Source: Mediterranea sp. An20 (lineage in GTDB: Bacteria; Bacteroidota; Bacteroidia; Bacteroidales; Bacteroidaceae). From it: a stretch of 64,000 nt of DNA. Positions within the stretch are counted from its first letter, which is position 1; every line of letters starts with the position of its first letter. The position numbers and the translations under genes were made by a program. Under the pieces are notes generated by a model. The model worked only from the letters and a program-made list of their open reading frames with translations, did not search any database and was not told where the DNA came from. Location: contig NZ_NFJV01000013.1 in assembly GCF_002160055.1 (NCBI RefSeq), positions 1 to 64,000 on the forward strand, read 5' to 3'. Of this stretch, positions 45,125 through 55,563 are shown one piece after another.

Positions 45125-47377
45125 TTACTCTCCCTCTTTGGCAGGTTTCAGCCAGCGATCCAGCCAGGCGAAGAAGGTGCGTTGCCACAATACTCCGTTC
45201 TGCGGCTGGAGCACCCAGTGGTTCTCGTCGGGGAAGATGAGCAGTTCGGCCGGGATGCCGCGCAGCTTGGCTGCATCAAAGGCGGCCATGGCTTGGTTGG
45301 CCAGGATTCGATAGTCGCGCTCGCCGTGGATGCATAGGATAGGCGTGTCCCACTTGTCCACAAAGCGATGGGGGGAGTTGGCGAAGGTGCGTTGCGCCGT
45401 CTCGTTGTCCTTGTCCCAATAAGCGCCACCCATGTCCCAGTTGGCAAACCACTTTTCTTCGGTTTCCAGATACTGCATTTCCATGTTGAAGATGCCGTCG
45501 TGGGCAATGAAAGCCTTGAAGCGTCCATCGTGATGCCCTGCCATCCAATAGACGGAGAAGCCGCCAAAGCTGGCTCCCACGCATCCTAAGTGGTCACGGT
45601 CTACGAAAGGTTCTTTCGATACCTCGTCGATGGCTGTCAGCAAGTCTTTCATGCACTGGCCGCCGTAGTCGCCGCTGATAGCTTCGTTCCATTCCGTGCC
45701 GAATCCAGGCATGCCGCGGCGACAGGGGGCGACGATGATATAATCGTTGGCTGCCATGATTTGGAAATTCCAGCGGTAACTCCAGAATTGGCTTAGGGGA
45801 CTTTGTGGACCACCTTCGCAATACAACAAGGTCGGATATTTCTTTTCAGGGTCGAACTGGGGCGGATAGATAACCCATACGAGCATGTCTTTGTTGTCTG
45901 TGGTCTTTATCCAGCGTTCCTCTACACGGCCCATCTCTACTTGGTCGTAGATATGTTGGTTTTCGTGAGTCAGTTGTCGACTATGGGCCGATTGGTTCTT
46001 GGCAGCTGTACCTGGAGCCACGACGTAGATTTCGTCGGCTTGGCTCATGCTGTGGCGCGTGGCAATGAGGTTGTTACCGCAGAGAGCGATGGAACCGTAG
46101 TCGTGCAAGCCTTCCGTCAGCTTGACGGGTGCTTTCTTTTTCTTCCAGTCATTGAGGCCAAGGCGGTAAATTTGCGTAGTGCCATGCCACGTGGCAGTGA
46201 GGTAGAACGCAGAGTCCGAAGCCCAGATGTAGCTGTCTACATTGGTGTCGAAACAGAGACTAACATCGTATTTGTAGATGTGGTTTGGGTCGTCCTCGCT
46301 GAGGTCAAACACCATGAGGCGGTTGCGGTCGCTCTCGTAGCCGTCGCGGGCCATGCTCTGCCAGGCGATGTAGCGTCCGTCGGGCGAGAACTGCGGGTTG
46401 GTGTCGTAGCCACGGTTCTCTTCTTTGCTGGGGGCCAGAATGTCCTTGTCCGATGCGCCAGACAGAGACGGACGCAGCTTGCCGGGGACGTACATCATGG
46501 GGTAATCCTTGCACAAGTTGACGGTGGTATCCTTCTCCAGGTCATACAGATAGATGTCTGAGTCGGTAGATACGGCGTATGCCAATCCCGTTTTCTTACG
46601 ACAAGTGTAGGCTATTTTCTTGCTGTCGGGGCTCCACGCTAATTGTTCGATGCCGCCGAAAGGTTTCATTGGACTTTCGTAAGGTTCGCCTTCCAGCAGG
46701 TCCTTCACATTGCTGATAGCCTTGCCGTCGAAGTCGGCCACGAAGGGATGCGGTGCCGAGGTGGTCCATTCATCCCAATGCTTATACATCAGGTCGTCCA
46801 CGATGATACCGCTGGCCTTGGGCAGGTCGGGATATTTTTCGGCTGTGGTCTTCACAGTCTTTACCTGTGAGATGAAGAGTAGCTTTTTGCCGTCGGGACT
46901 GAAAGCGAAGCCTTCAATGCCCCCTTCGTAGTCGGTCAGTTGGCGCCGGTCTGTACCGTCCGGATCCATTTCCCATACCTGACCTGTGCCGCTCTCGTTG
47001 CTCAGGTAGGCAAGTTTCTTGCCCTCCTTTATCCATGCGGGCTGGTTTTCCTGCCAGGCGTCTTGGGTCAGTTGCGTGTTGCCGCTACCGTCGGCGTTCA
47101 TCACGAAGATTTCCGTGTTGCTCTTGTTCTGTTGCACGCTGTAATAGCTTACGGTGTAGGCCACCCTGGCAGCATCGGGCGACACGGTCACGCCGCCTAT
47201 TCGTCCCATGGCCCAGAGGGCTTCCGGTGTCAGGCGTTTGCCTTCAGTCTTGATGTCCGAGCGTCCGATGAGCAGGGAATCTTTGACTGGTGTCGCTTCC
47301 GTTGTTGCCTTGCCTCCGCCACAGGAGGCGGTTGCCAGAATAAGTGCTGACATACACAATAGGTTTACTGGTTTCAT
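45125..47377 (-). CDS. S9-family peptidase (dipeptidyl/acylaminoacyl peptidase type), lipoprotein
   Basis: 750 aa. A lipoprotein signal (LLCMSALILATASC) anchors it. Residues ~50-470 form a WD40/TolB-like propeller (VSPDAARVAYTVSYYS, FSPDGKKLLFISQ, QFSPDGRYIAWQS). The C-terminal alpha/beta-hydrolase has Ser ~603 in GASFGGF, Asp ~688 in HGERDYRI, and His ~719 in DENHWV, a complete catalytic triad. It would trim N-terminal peptides in the periplasm. The 180-bp gap to the divergent DUF4890-like gene holds its promoter region. Confidence 0.9.
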   Translation of the reverse strand: MKPVNLLCMSALILATASCGGGKATTEATPVKDSLLIGRSDIKTEGKRLTPEALWAMGRIGGVTVSPDAARVAYTVSYYSVQQNKSNTEIFVMNADGSGNTQLTQDAWQENQPAWIKEGKKLAYLSNESGTGQVWEMDPDGTDRRQLTDYEGGIEGFAFSPDGKKLLFISQVKTVKTTAEKYPDLPKASGIIVDDLMYKHWDEWTTSAPHPFVADFDGKAISNVKDLLEGEPYESPMKPFGGIEQLAWSPDSKKIAYTCRKKTGLAYAVSTDSDIYLYDLEKDTTVNLCKDYPMMYVPGKLRPSLSGASDKDILAPSKEENRGYDTNPQFSPDGRYIAWQSMARDGYESDRNRLMVFDLSEDDPNHIYKYDVSLCFDTNVDSYIWASDSAFYLTATWHGTTQIYRLGLNDWKKKKAPVKLTEGLHDYGSIALCGNNLIATRHSMSQADEIYVVAPGTAAKNQSAHSRQLTHENQHIYDQVEMGRVEERWIKTTDNKDMLVWVIYPPQFDPEKKYPTLLYCEGGPQSPLSQFWSYRWNFQIMAANDYIIVAPCRRGMPGFGTEWNEAISGDYGGQCMKDLLTAIDEVSKEPFVDRDHLGCVGASFGGFSVYWMAGHHDGRFKAFIAHDGIFNMEMQYLETEEKWFANWDMGGAYWDKDNETAQRTFANSPHRFVDKWDTPILCIHGERDYRILANQAMAAFDAAKLRGIPAELLIFPDENHWVLQPQNGVLWQRTFFAWLDRWLKPAKEGE

Positions 47378-47553
47378 ATCAAGTTATTTTAATACTGATT
47401 GGCGTTTGCATATAGGTTTCATTTGCCTGAAACAGTTTCTGCATCTGCCCTGAACAATCTTTCCTCCGTAAGGGATGTTGCAAGCAGGGACAATTGCGTG
47501 TGCGAAGTTACTAATTTAATGTAAAAGAGAGGACTTTCATTAAACTTTTTACA

Positions 47554-47561
47554 TACCTTTG
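47554..47561 (+). promoter_or_regulatory. -7 element for the His/Cys-rich exported protein
   Basis: TACCTTTG lies 36 bp before ATG 47598. It excludes the earlier in-frame start at 47559, which overlaps it. Confidence 0.6.
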
Positions 47562-47597
47562 TGTCAAATCTCTGTAATCATTAAACTTAGTTTGTGT

Positions 47598-48152
47598 ATG
47601 AAGACAATGAATTTGACATTTGTGTGTCTGTTGGTCTCTTTACTGATGGGGGCTGGCAGTGTGAAAGCGCAGGATAGTGGACGTGATTATTCGGAGGAAC
47701 GTCTGCGCGTGCGTGCCGAATGGATGGCTCTCAACATGGCCGAGCGTTACGGGCTGGACGAGAATCAGGTGAAGGAACTGACCGAGGCTAACGTGACATG
47801 GCTGAAGCAACGTGGCGAAACAGAACCGTTCCGGCGTTTTGACGGTCGTCGCGACTACCGCCGCCATCATCGCCAAGGGCATCGTGCTTACCGTCACGGC
47901 GGTTGCTGCGGAGCACCGCGCCATGCCGATTATTGCTGCGAGGCTTATTGCGCAGACGGACATCATGCGCCAGACTGTCCCTATGTGGACGGCCGTCGTG
48001 CGCCTTTGTCGAAAGAAGAAATAGAGAAATTTGAGGCCGAGCGCAAGAAGGCTGTCGAAGAGCGCCGTGCTGCCCGCGATGCTTACGAGCAGAGTCTGCA
48101 GAAGATTATGACCGAGGAGCAGTATAAGGCTTACACAGAACGGAGACGTTGA
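47598..48152 (+). CDS. Exported DUF4890-like protein with a His/Cys-rich segment
   Basis: 184 aa with a signal peptide (TFVCLLVSLLMGAGSVKAQ). Helices with the pattern MAERYGLDENQVKELTEAN and EQSLQKIMTEEQYKAYTERR bracket the protein, recalling DUF4890 or Spy/CpxP-like periplasmic proteins. Between them is an unusual stretch rich in His, Cys and Arg (RRHHRQGHRAYRHGGCCG, then YCCEAYCADGHHAPDC). It could bind metal ions or be disulfide-linked; that is inference. It is monocistronic, with a strong terminator. Confidence 0.7.
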   Translation: MKTMNLTFVCLLVSLLMGAGSVKAQDSGRDYSEERLRVRAEWMALNMAERYGLDENQVKELTEANVTWLKQRGETEPFRRFDGRRDYRRHHRQGHRAYRHGGCCGAPRHADYCCEAYCADGHHAPDCPYVDGRRAPLSKEEIEKFEAERKKAVEERRAARDAYEQSLQKIMTEEQYKAYTERRR

Positions 48153-48180
48153 CCGGAAACGTTGTTTGATTCAACAAAAA

Positions 48181-48222
48181 GGGAGTCTGGAATTGGTTTG
48201 GACCGTTTCCAGACTCCCTTTT
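48181..48222 (+). terminator. Terminator of the His/Cys-rich gene
   Basis: GGGAGTCTGGA (48181-48191) pairs perfectly with TCCAGACTCCC (48208-48218), followed by TTTT. Complementary A-runs upstream make it active on both strands. Confidence 0.85.
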
Positions 48223-48261
48223 CCGTGTGGCGCCTTTGCCGGGTGTCTGCTGTGCATCTCC

Positions 48262-48380
48262 TTTGCAGTCGTGCTGCAAAGCCCTTTTCCGGTTGCTGCA
48301 AAGCGGTTGCGGGTTTACTGCAAAGGTATTGCAAATTTCTGCAGAGAAGCTGCCGAGTTCTTGCAGTGTTATGTGGTTGT
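48262..48380. repeat. 11/22-bp-period TGCAAAG array
   Basis: The sequence GCTGCAAAG or a close variant recurs at 48273, 48295 and 48317, with CTGCAGAG and TTGCAGTG at ~48339 and ~48361. Half-units such as ATTGCAAATTT (48328) show an 11-bp sub-period. The motif differs from the TATAAGAAGC arrays, but the spacing and intergenic setting are the same. It lies between the terminator and the end of the MATE gene. Confidence 0.6.
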
Positions 48381-48396
48381 GAACACGACGGAGTTA

Positions 48397-49731
48397 TTAG
48401 ATTTGCTTACCTACCCACTTACCATATTTAATATAAAGCCAGCAGAACAGTAGGATGAATACTCCATATATCAGGTCGGCACTCCAGCACAGAGCCACGT
48501 CGAGGCGGAGGAAGAGAATAATCCAGGTGATGTAGGCCGTGTAAATGACCAGACTGCTCAACTCCAGCGCCAGGGCAGTCCGCGTGTTGCCCGTGCCGGA
48601 TACCGACTGGAAATAGACGTTGGCAGGGACGAGCATCAGGTAGGTGGCACACATCATCCACATGGAGGGAACGGCGGCCTGACGCAGGTCGGGCATGTCG
48701 GTATAGATACTCAGAATGACTTCCGGGAAAATCGTGAACAACAGGGCCAGTGGCAATACGAAGAGGTAGGCCAGCCGGATGTGCTGGTGGATGAGACCCG
48801 GCACTTGGGCAGAGTGTCCCCGTCCGATCAGATTACTTGTCAGCGACCCGCAGGTAGAGGCGAAAGCCATCATTACCATGAATAGAATACCTGAAGCACT
48901 GCGTACGATGTTGGTCACAGCCAGGGCCCGCTCGCCCAGATGCTCGATGTAGAGAAAGAAAAGGAACCACGTGGCCAGAGAGAAGAAGTTCTGTACCATC
49001 GTCCAGAGCGACACGCTCATCATGCGGCGCAGCACTCCCCGGCAGAAGCGGGGCACACGGTCCAGTCCGTACTTGCGGATGTCAATACGGCGGCGGGTGT
49101 AGATGATGAAGAAGAGCAGCGATACCCCCTCGGCCAGCGACGAACCCAATGCGGCGCCGGCAATGCCCATTTGCGGGAATCCAAAGTTTCCGAAAATAAG
49201 GATGTAGTTGAACACCACATTGCTCAGCACCATGACTACCGAGTTAAGCGTCAGCGTCTTTGTCTGCACTGTACCCAGGAAGAAGGCACGGAAGATGACA
49301 GCACTGAAAGAGAAGAAGGCACCGAACACGCGCCAATGCAGGTAGTCCTCGGCAGCGCGGCACACCTGGGGTGAGGAGATGATGCGCTCCAGAATCATGG
49401 GCGACAGGAAATAGCTGAGTGTGAACATCACTGCAGCCAGAACCGTCTGGAAGTAGATGCCGTGATAGAACAGCAAGCCTATCTCGCGGTAGTTTCCTTC
49501 GCCGTTGCGCCGTGCGATGAGAATCTGTGTGCCTATGCTGAAGCCAAAGGCTACCATAAAGATAACCATGTAGAATACGCCGGCAATGGCCGATGCACCC
49601 AGTTCTACTTCGCCCACGCGGCCCAGAAAGGCGGTGTCTGTCATACCTATCATCTGCTCCATGAGTAGACTGATAAGGATGGGATAGGCTATGTGCCAGA
49701 TTTGTTTGTTGGTGTATTTCGTCGTTTGCAT
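48397..49731 (-). CDS. MATE-family efflux transporter
   Basis: 444 aa with about 12 hydrophobic segments in two related halves. MTDTAFLGRVGEVELGASAIAG is the typical N-terminal MATE signature (quoted in part), and the second half has NLIGRGHSAQVPGLIHQHI and VSGTGNTRTALALE. It exports drugs or cationic metabolites in exchange for Na+ or H+. It lies after yidC on the same strand, with a terminator between, so it is an independent unit. Confidence 0.9.
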   Translation of the reverse strand: MQTTKYTNKQIWHIAYPILISLLMEQMIGMTDTAFLGRVGEVELGASAIAGVFYMVIFMVAFGFSIGTQILIARRNGEGNYREIGLLFYHGIYFQTVLAAVMFTLSYFLSPMILERIISSPQVCRAAEDYLHWRVFGAFFSFSAVIFRAFFLGTVQTKTLTLNSVVMVLSNVVFNYILIFGNFGFPQMGIAGAALGSSLAEGVSLLFFIIYTRRRIDIRKYGLDRVPRFCRGVLRRMMSVSLWTMVQNFFSLATWFLFFLYIEHLGERALAVTNIVRSASGILFMVMMAFASTCGSLTSNLIGRGHSAQVPGLIHQHIRLAYLFVLPLALLFTIFPEVILSIYTDMPDLRQAAVPSMWMMCATYLMLVPANVYFQSVSGTGNTRTALALELSSLVIYTAYITWIILFLRLDVALCWSADLIYGVFILLFCWLYIKYGKWVGKQI

Positions 49732-49780
49732 AAGTCGTTCAATCTGCTAAAGTTGTTCAAATCTGTATGAATCGCAAAAT

Positions 49781-49816
49781 AAAGGCCGTGTTTCATCTAT
49801 GCGAAGCACGGCCTTT
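49781..49816 (-). terminator. Terminator of yidC
   Basis: AAAGGCCGTG (49781-49790) pairs with CACGGCCTTT (49807-49816). On the - strand a T-rich stretch (TTTATTTTG) follows. Confidence 0.8.
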
Positions 49817-49839
49817 TGTGTTAATTAGGGAAGGTCACA

Positions 49840-51699
49840 TTAATGTTTGCCTCCGCGTTCCATGCGCTGTCTTTGCATCTCCTCGGCCTGCTTCTGCATG
49901 GCTTCCAGTCGGGCAGCGAATCCGGTCTTGCGCATCTGGCGCGGGTCTTTCTTGTTGGCTTCCAATTGTGCCAGCAGTTTAGCCTCGTCCGTCGTACGGC
50001 GCAGGATAATGGTGGTCACCACGCTGATGAGGGTTGAGATGAAGTAGTAATAGTTGAGGCCTGATGGATAGTCGTTCAATATGAACAGGAACATGACAGG
50101 CATCAGGTATTGCATCCACTTCATAGCAGCCATCTGCGGGTTGGCTCCCGTGTCTTGCTGTTGCATCATGAACTTGGCATTCAGAATGTTGGTCACAGTC
50201 ATCAGCAGGCAGAACAAGCTGAGGTGGTTACCCATAAACGGGATGCTGAAGGGGAAGGTGATGAGGGCGTCATACGTCGACAGGTCATCTGCCCACAAGA
50301 AGCTCTGCTGCCTCAGTTCGATGGCACTGGGGATAAACATGAACAGGGCTATAATGATAGGTAACTGTAACAGCATCGGTAGGCATCCGCCCATGGGGCT
50401 GACTCCATACTGGCTGTAGATACCCATAATTTCTTGCTGCTTCTTCATGGCATCTTCCTGCTTGGGATACTTCTTATTGATTTCATCGATTTTAGGCTTT
50501 AGCACGCGCATCTTGGCAGATGACATGTAGGTTTTCCAAGTTGTGGGGAAGATAACAATCTTGACGATAAGCGTCAGCAGCAGCAATACGATACCCATGC
50601 TCAGTCCCCAACCTTGCAACCAGTCAAAGATATTGATGATGATCCATTTGTTTACCCAGCGTATGATAGGCCAACCCAGGTAAACCAGACGGTTCAGTTC
50701 CCACTTCTCGTCACGTCCTTTATCCAGAGCCGTCAGCGTCTTATAGTGGTTGGGGCCGAGGTAGAGATAGAGACGGGTGGGAGAGGCACCGGTAGGATCG
50801 AAAGCCGTGTTCATTTCGGCACTGTAATCCTTGATGTATCCGCTGCCCTTTTGATCCATTTTCGAGGTGAGGTGCGCTTTTTCAAACCCCGCTTCGCTCA
50901 ACAGCACAGCCGAAAAGAACTGATTCTTGAAAGCTATCCAGTCCAGACGTTCGGCAACCTGCTGCTCGTCATCTGCATTGGCTGAAAGGTAGTCAGTACC
51001 TTCGCCTTCTATTTTATAAGTCAAATCGGCCAGTCGGTTCTCGTAGGTATATCCCTTTTCTATCTGTCGGGCACGTTCGCGCCATTCGATGTCTACGTGT
51101 TTATTTGTGGCAGCCAGTTTGCCTTCCATACCTACAGCCCGTATATTGAAATCTACCAGGTAATTGTCTGGGTGCATGGCATACTCGAAGTCGATGTAAC
51201 TTGTGCTGTCGGCTTGGAGACGCATCGTCACGGTACTGTCCGTACGGTTGACAGGTGTGAAATAGTAGTCCTTCGACTGTATGGTTTCCTCCAAGTTATA
51301 GAACAAAAAGTTCAGCGAGGCATCGCCTCCCCGAAACAATGTCAGGGGCGTTTCCTTGTCTTGTTCTTTATATTCTTTTAATATCGACTGGTAGATAGAG
51401 CCTCCCTTCGTGTTCAGGGTCAGGCTGGCTACGTTATTCTCTATCGTAATCAATTCTTCCTTGCCTTGCAGTGCTTGGAAGAAAAGTGCAGTCGAGTCAT
51501 TGCGCAGGGCTGCTTTCTCGTTTGCCAATGCAGCTTCGGCTTTAGCTTTCAGTTCGGCTTCGCGTTGTTGCACCTGGGCGATGGAGTCATAATAGTGTTG
51601 CTGGGCTTCCAGTTGCTCTTGGCTTGGGCGGCTCAGTATGCTGAAGCCCACCAGCAGTATGCCTATGAGGACCAGTCCTATAATGGTGTTTTTATCCAT
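49840..51699 (-). CDS. yidC: Membrane protein insertase YidC
   Basis: 619 aa. TM1 is at ~5-22 ([18 protein letters not shown]). A large periplasmic domain covers ~70-340. The conserved C-terminal core has five membrane segments ([22 protein letters not shown] onward), the cytosolic loop [17 protein letters not shown] and a basic tail that can contact ribosomes. It inserts and folds inner-membrane proteins, alone or with Sec. It follows pyrG after 51 bp in one operon. Confidence 0.95.
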   Translation of the reverse strand: MDKNTIIGLVLIGILLVGFSILSRPSQEQLEAQQHYYDSIAQVQQREAELKAKAEAALANEKAALRNDSTALFFQALQGKEELITIENNVASLTLNTKGGSIYQSILKEYKEQDKETPLTLFRGGDASLNFLFYNLEETIQSKDYYFTPVNRTDSTVTMRLQADSTSYIDFEYAMHPDNYLVDFNIRAVGMEGKLAATNKHVDIEWRERARQIEKGYTYENRLADLTYKIEGEGTDYLSANADDEQQVAERLDWIAFKNQFFSAVLLSEAGFEKAHLTSKMDQKGSGYIKDYSAEMNTAFDPTGASPTRLYLYLGPNHYKTLTALDKGRDEKWELNRLVYLGWPIIRWVNKWIIINIFDWLQGWGLSMGIVLLLLTLIVKIVIFPTTWKTYMSSAKMRVLKPKIDEINKKYPKQEDAMKKQQEIMGIYSQYGVSPMGGCLPMLLQLPIIIALFMFIPSAIELRQQSFLWADDLSTYDALITFPFSIPFMGNHLSLFCLLMTVTNILNAKFMMQQQDTGANPQMAAMKWMQYLMPVMFLFILNDYPSGLNYYYFISTLISVVTTIILRRTTDEAKLLAQLEANKKDPRQMRKTGFAARLEAMQKQAEEMQRQRMERGGKH

Positions 51700-51749
51700 T
51701 GAAACGTATGCTTATATAATTATGTGCTAATATATATAGATGTAGATGC

Positions 51750-53375
<1,626 letters not shown>

Positions 53376-53482
53376 TTATATTGAGTGTTCTAAGTTAAGC
53401 GCGGTTGATTCGGGCAGTGTCAAACTATCTGTCTGACGGATGCCTTCTGCTTCAAATGAATCGTTTACCGCCAATTTGTTTG

Positions 53483-53490
53483 CAAAAGTA
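53483..53490 (-). promoter_or_regulatory. -7 element for pyrG-yidC
   Basis: The - strand reads TACTTTTG, matching TAnnTTTG. It implies a leader of about 110 nt before pyrG, long enough for attenuation control; no clear hairpin was identified. Confidence 0.45.
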
Positions 53491-53542
53491 GGAAAAAAAA
53501 GAGGAAGAGCCTACGTTTTCTTAGAACATTTCTCAAAATGCC

Positions 53543-53573
53543 TTTGGCACTCTGTGATTTTAAGCTAAATTTG
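53543..53573 (+). promoter_or_regulatory. Promoter of the DUF3078 gene
   Basis: TTTG (53543-53546), 19 bases, TAAATTTG (53566-53573): a full consensus match, 32 bp before the start codon. Confidence 0.8.
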
Positions 53574-53605
53574 CACTCTGAACAAAGAAACCTAAATGGG
53601 ATAAA

Positions 53606-55216
53606 ATGATGAGGAAGATCAAATTTGTTTATTGGATGTGTCTGATGTGGGTTTGTGCCAGTACGACGTGGGCGCAAACAGTTTCCGACTCGTTAAGTGT
53701 AAAGGAACCTATTCGTTCCGAAGTCAGTGTCGATACACTGTCATTGTCAGTTTCTGACAGCTTGAGTTTGTCTGCGGCCGATACCTTGGTTTTGTCTGCA
53801 GCTGATACGTTGAATTTGTCTGATGCCGACACTCTGGTGGCGGATACTGCGAAAGTAGGAGCCAAAGTGCGCAAACGTCGCCCGGAATTGCCTGATTGGA
53901 TGAAACCTTATTTCGTGTTGAAGCTGATGCGTGATAAAAGTACGGGGAAATATAAGTTGGATACGGTGTCTGTGGCCTATGAACGTCTGTTAGGAGTATT
54001 GGAATATTTGAATGATCCTACTACTCCCGAACGCTATCTGACGTATGATGCAGATTATTACCTTTTATTTATGCCTTTTACATATTATAAACGTCCTATC
54101 AGGCGCCTTTCTGAGTTGCATTGGAGTTTCGATGAGGGGCTTGATTCGCTTCGTGCTCCTGAACCCGAGTTCTTATCCATAGAAATGGCTCCTTTCAGAA
54201 GAATGGAGAATGAGAGCAAACGTGTGGACAAAACCCTGTTAGTGGCTTACATTAACCGGATGGATCGGGTAGTTTGTACGGAAGACCAGCTTGAAGATGT
54301 CCAGATTTTCCAAGACAAGATAACAAAAGAAAAGAAGCCGCGTTCGTCGGTATTGAAACTTTTTGCGTCAGAAAGCATGAAGTATGTAAAACCGGATGAC
54401 GAAGCCGAGGTTGTCATCCATAAACCTAATTGGTGGGTTACGGGGGGAAGCGGCTCTTTGCAGTTTGCCCAGAACCATATATCAGACAACTGGTATAATG
54501 GTGGTGAAAGCACTCATTCTTTATTGGGAAATCTTCAGCTTTATGCTAACTATAACGATCGTGAAAAATGGCAGTGGGAGAATTTGCTTGATGCCAAGTT
54601 GGGGGTTATTTCTGCACCTTCGGATGAATATCACAACTATTTGATCAACAATGACCAGTTGCGCATTGCATCTAAATTAGGTCTGCAGGCTGTCAATCGT
54701 TGGTATTATACCTTAACGACAGAATTCAAGACGCAGTTTTGCAACGGTTATGGGGCCAACAGTCAGACAATGAGTGCTGCTTTTCTTTCGCCTGCAGATT
54801 GGACTACCGGTATCGGTATGGATTATAAACTGAACAAATCAAAAGTGACGCTTTCTGTTCAGCTTTTGCCTTTAACGTATACGATGAAGATTGTGACTAA
54901 TCCAGAAGTAGATGAAACCGCTTTGGGCTTGGAAGAAGGGCATACAACGAAACATGATTTCGGCTCTCAAGTCAAGGCTAATTTGACATGGAATATTTTT
55001 TCGTTTGTTACAGTTACCTCTCGTTTCGATTATCTGACATCGTATGAGACAGTACGCATTGAGTGGGAGAATACATTTAAATTTATCCTTAACCGCTATT
55101 TGTCTGCTACACTTTACGTCTATGGCCGATACGATGATGGAGTGGCACCTGCAGAAAATGGGTCGTATTTTCAAATCAATGAGAATTTAGGCTTTGGCCT
55201 GAACTATACTTGGTAG
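53606..55216 (+). CDS. DUF3078 outer-membrane protein
   Basis: 536 aa with a signal peptide (WMCLMWVCASTTWAQ). Residues 47-78 are four 8-residue repeats of the type LSAADTLV. The region from ~270 fits DUF3078: NWWVTGGSGSLQFAQNHISDNWYNGGES (quoted in part), LQLYANYNDREKWQWENLLDAKLG and FKTQFCNGYGANSQTM. It ends in a beta-barrel-type final strand (LGFGLNYTW). It is thus an outer-membrane barrel with a periplasmic N-terminal part of ~250 residues. Function unknown. ATG 53609 is an alternative start. Confidence 0.83.
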   Translation: MMRKIKFVYWMCLMWVCASTTWAQTVSDSLSVKEPIRSEVSVDTLSLSVSDSLSLSAADTLVLSAADTLNLSDADTLVADTAKVGAKVRKRRPELPDWMKPYFVLKLMRDKSTGKYKLDTVSVAYERLLGVLEYLNDPTTPERYLTYDADYYLLFMPFTYYKRPIRRLSELHWSFDEGLDSLRAPEPEFLSIEMAPFRRMENESKRVDKTLLVAYINRMDRVVCTEDQLEDVQIFQDKITKEKKPRSSVLKLFASESMKYVKPDDEAEVVIHKPNWWVTGGSGSLQFAQNHISDNWYNGGESTHSLLGNLQLYANYNDREKWQWENLLDAKLGVISAPSDEYHNYLINNDQLRIASKLGLQAVNRWYYTLTTEFKTQFCNGYGANSQTMSAAFLSPADWTTGIGMDYKLNKSKVTLSVQLLPLTYTMKIVTNPEVDETALGLEEGHTTKHDFGSQVKANLTWNIFSFVTVTSRFDYLTSYETVRIEWENTFKFILNRYLSATLYVYGRYDDGVAPAENGSYFQINENLGFGLNYTW

Positions 55217-55333
55217 AGCGTGCATGCCCAGTACGTAAAATGGATTGTCGCATGATTTATTTTGGGGCAGATTTGCGCAGAGGTGCGAAGGCATGAAGCT
55301 CTTCCATTTTGTCCGGACAAGAGCAGAGAAAAG

Positions 55334-55368
55334 GGCAGGTACAGATATTGCCAGTGCCTGCCTTTTTT
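55334..55368 (+). terminator. Terminator of the DUF3078 gene
   Basis: GGCAGGTAC (55334-55342) pairs with GTGCCTGCC (55354-55362), with one G-U pair and six T after it. The 55217-55563 gap holds this and the EF-G terminator; I see no gene in it. Confidence 0.85.
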
Positions 55369-55485
55369 GTTTAATATAAATTCACTCCGTGCATTTACAT
55401 TTCTCGTTCGCAAATGTAAATGACGAATGTATGAAATTACTCCGCAAAAGCATCATACCGTCTGCCGGTGAAAAAAGAAATATCA

Positions 55486-55532
55486 TACAAAAAGAAAGCC
55501 GCCATTCCCTTCTTTGCAAGAGACAGCGGCTT
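55486..55532 (-). terminator. Terminator of the EF-G-like gene
   Basis: AAGCCGC (55496-55502) pairs with GCGGCTT (55526-55532). On the - strand it is followed by CTTTTTG. Confidence 0.7.
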
Positions 55533-55563
55533 CCATTTAAAAAATATACCCCAAACGATTTGG

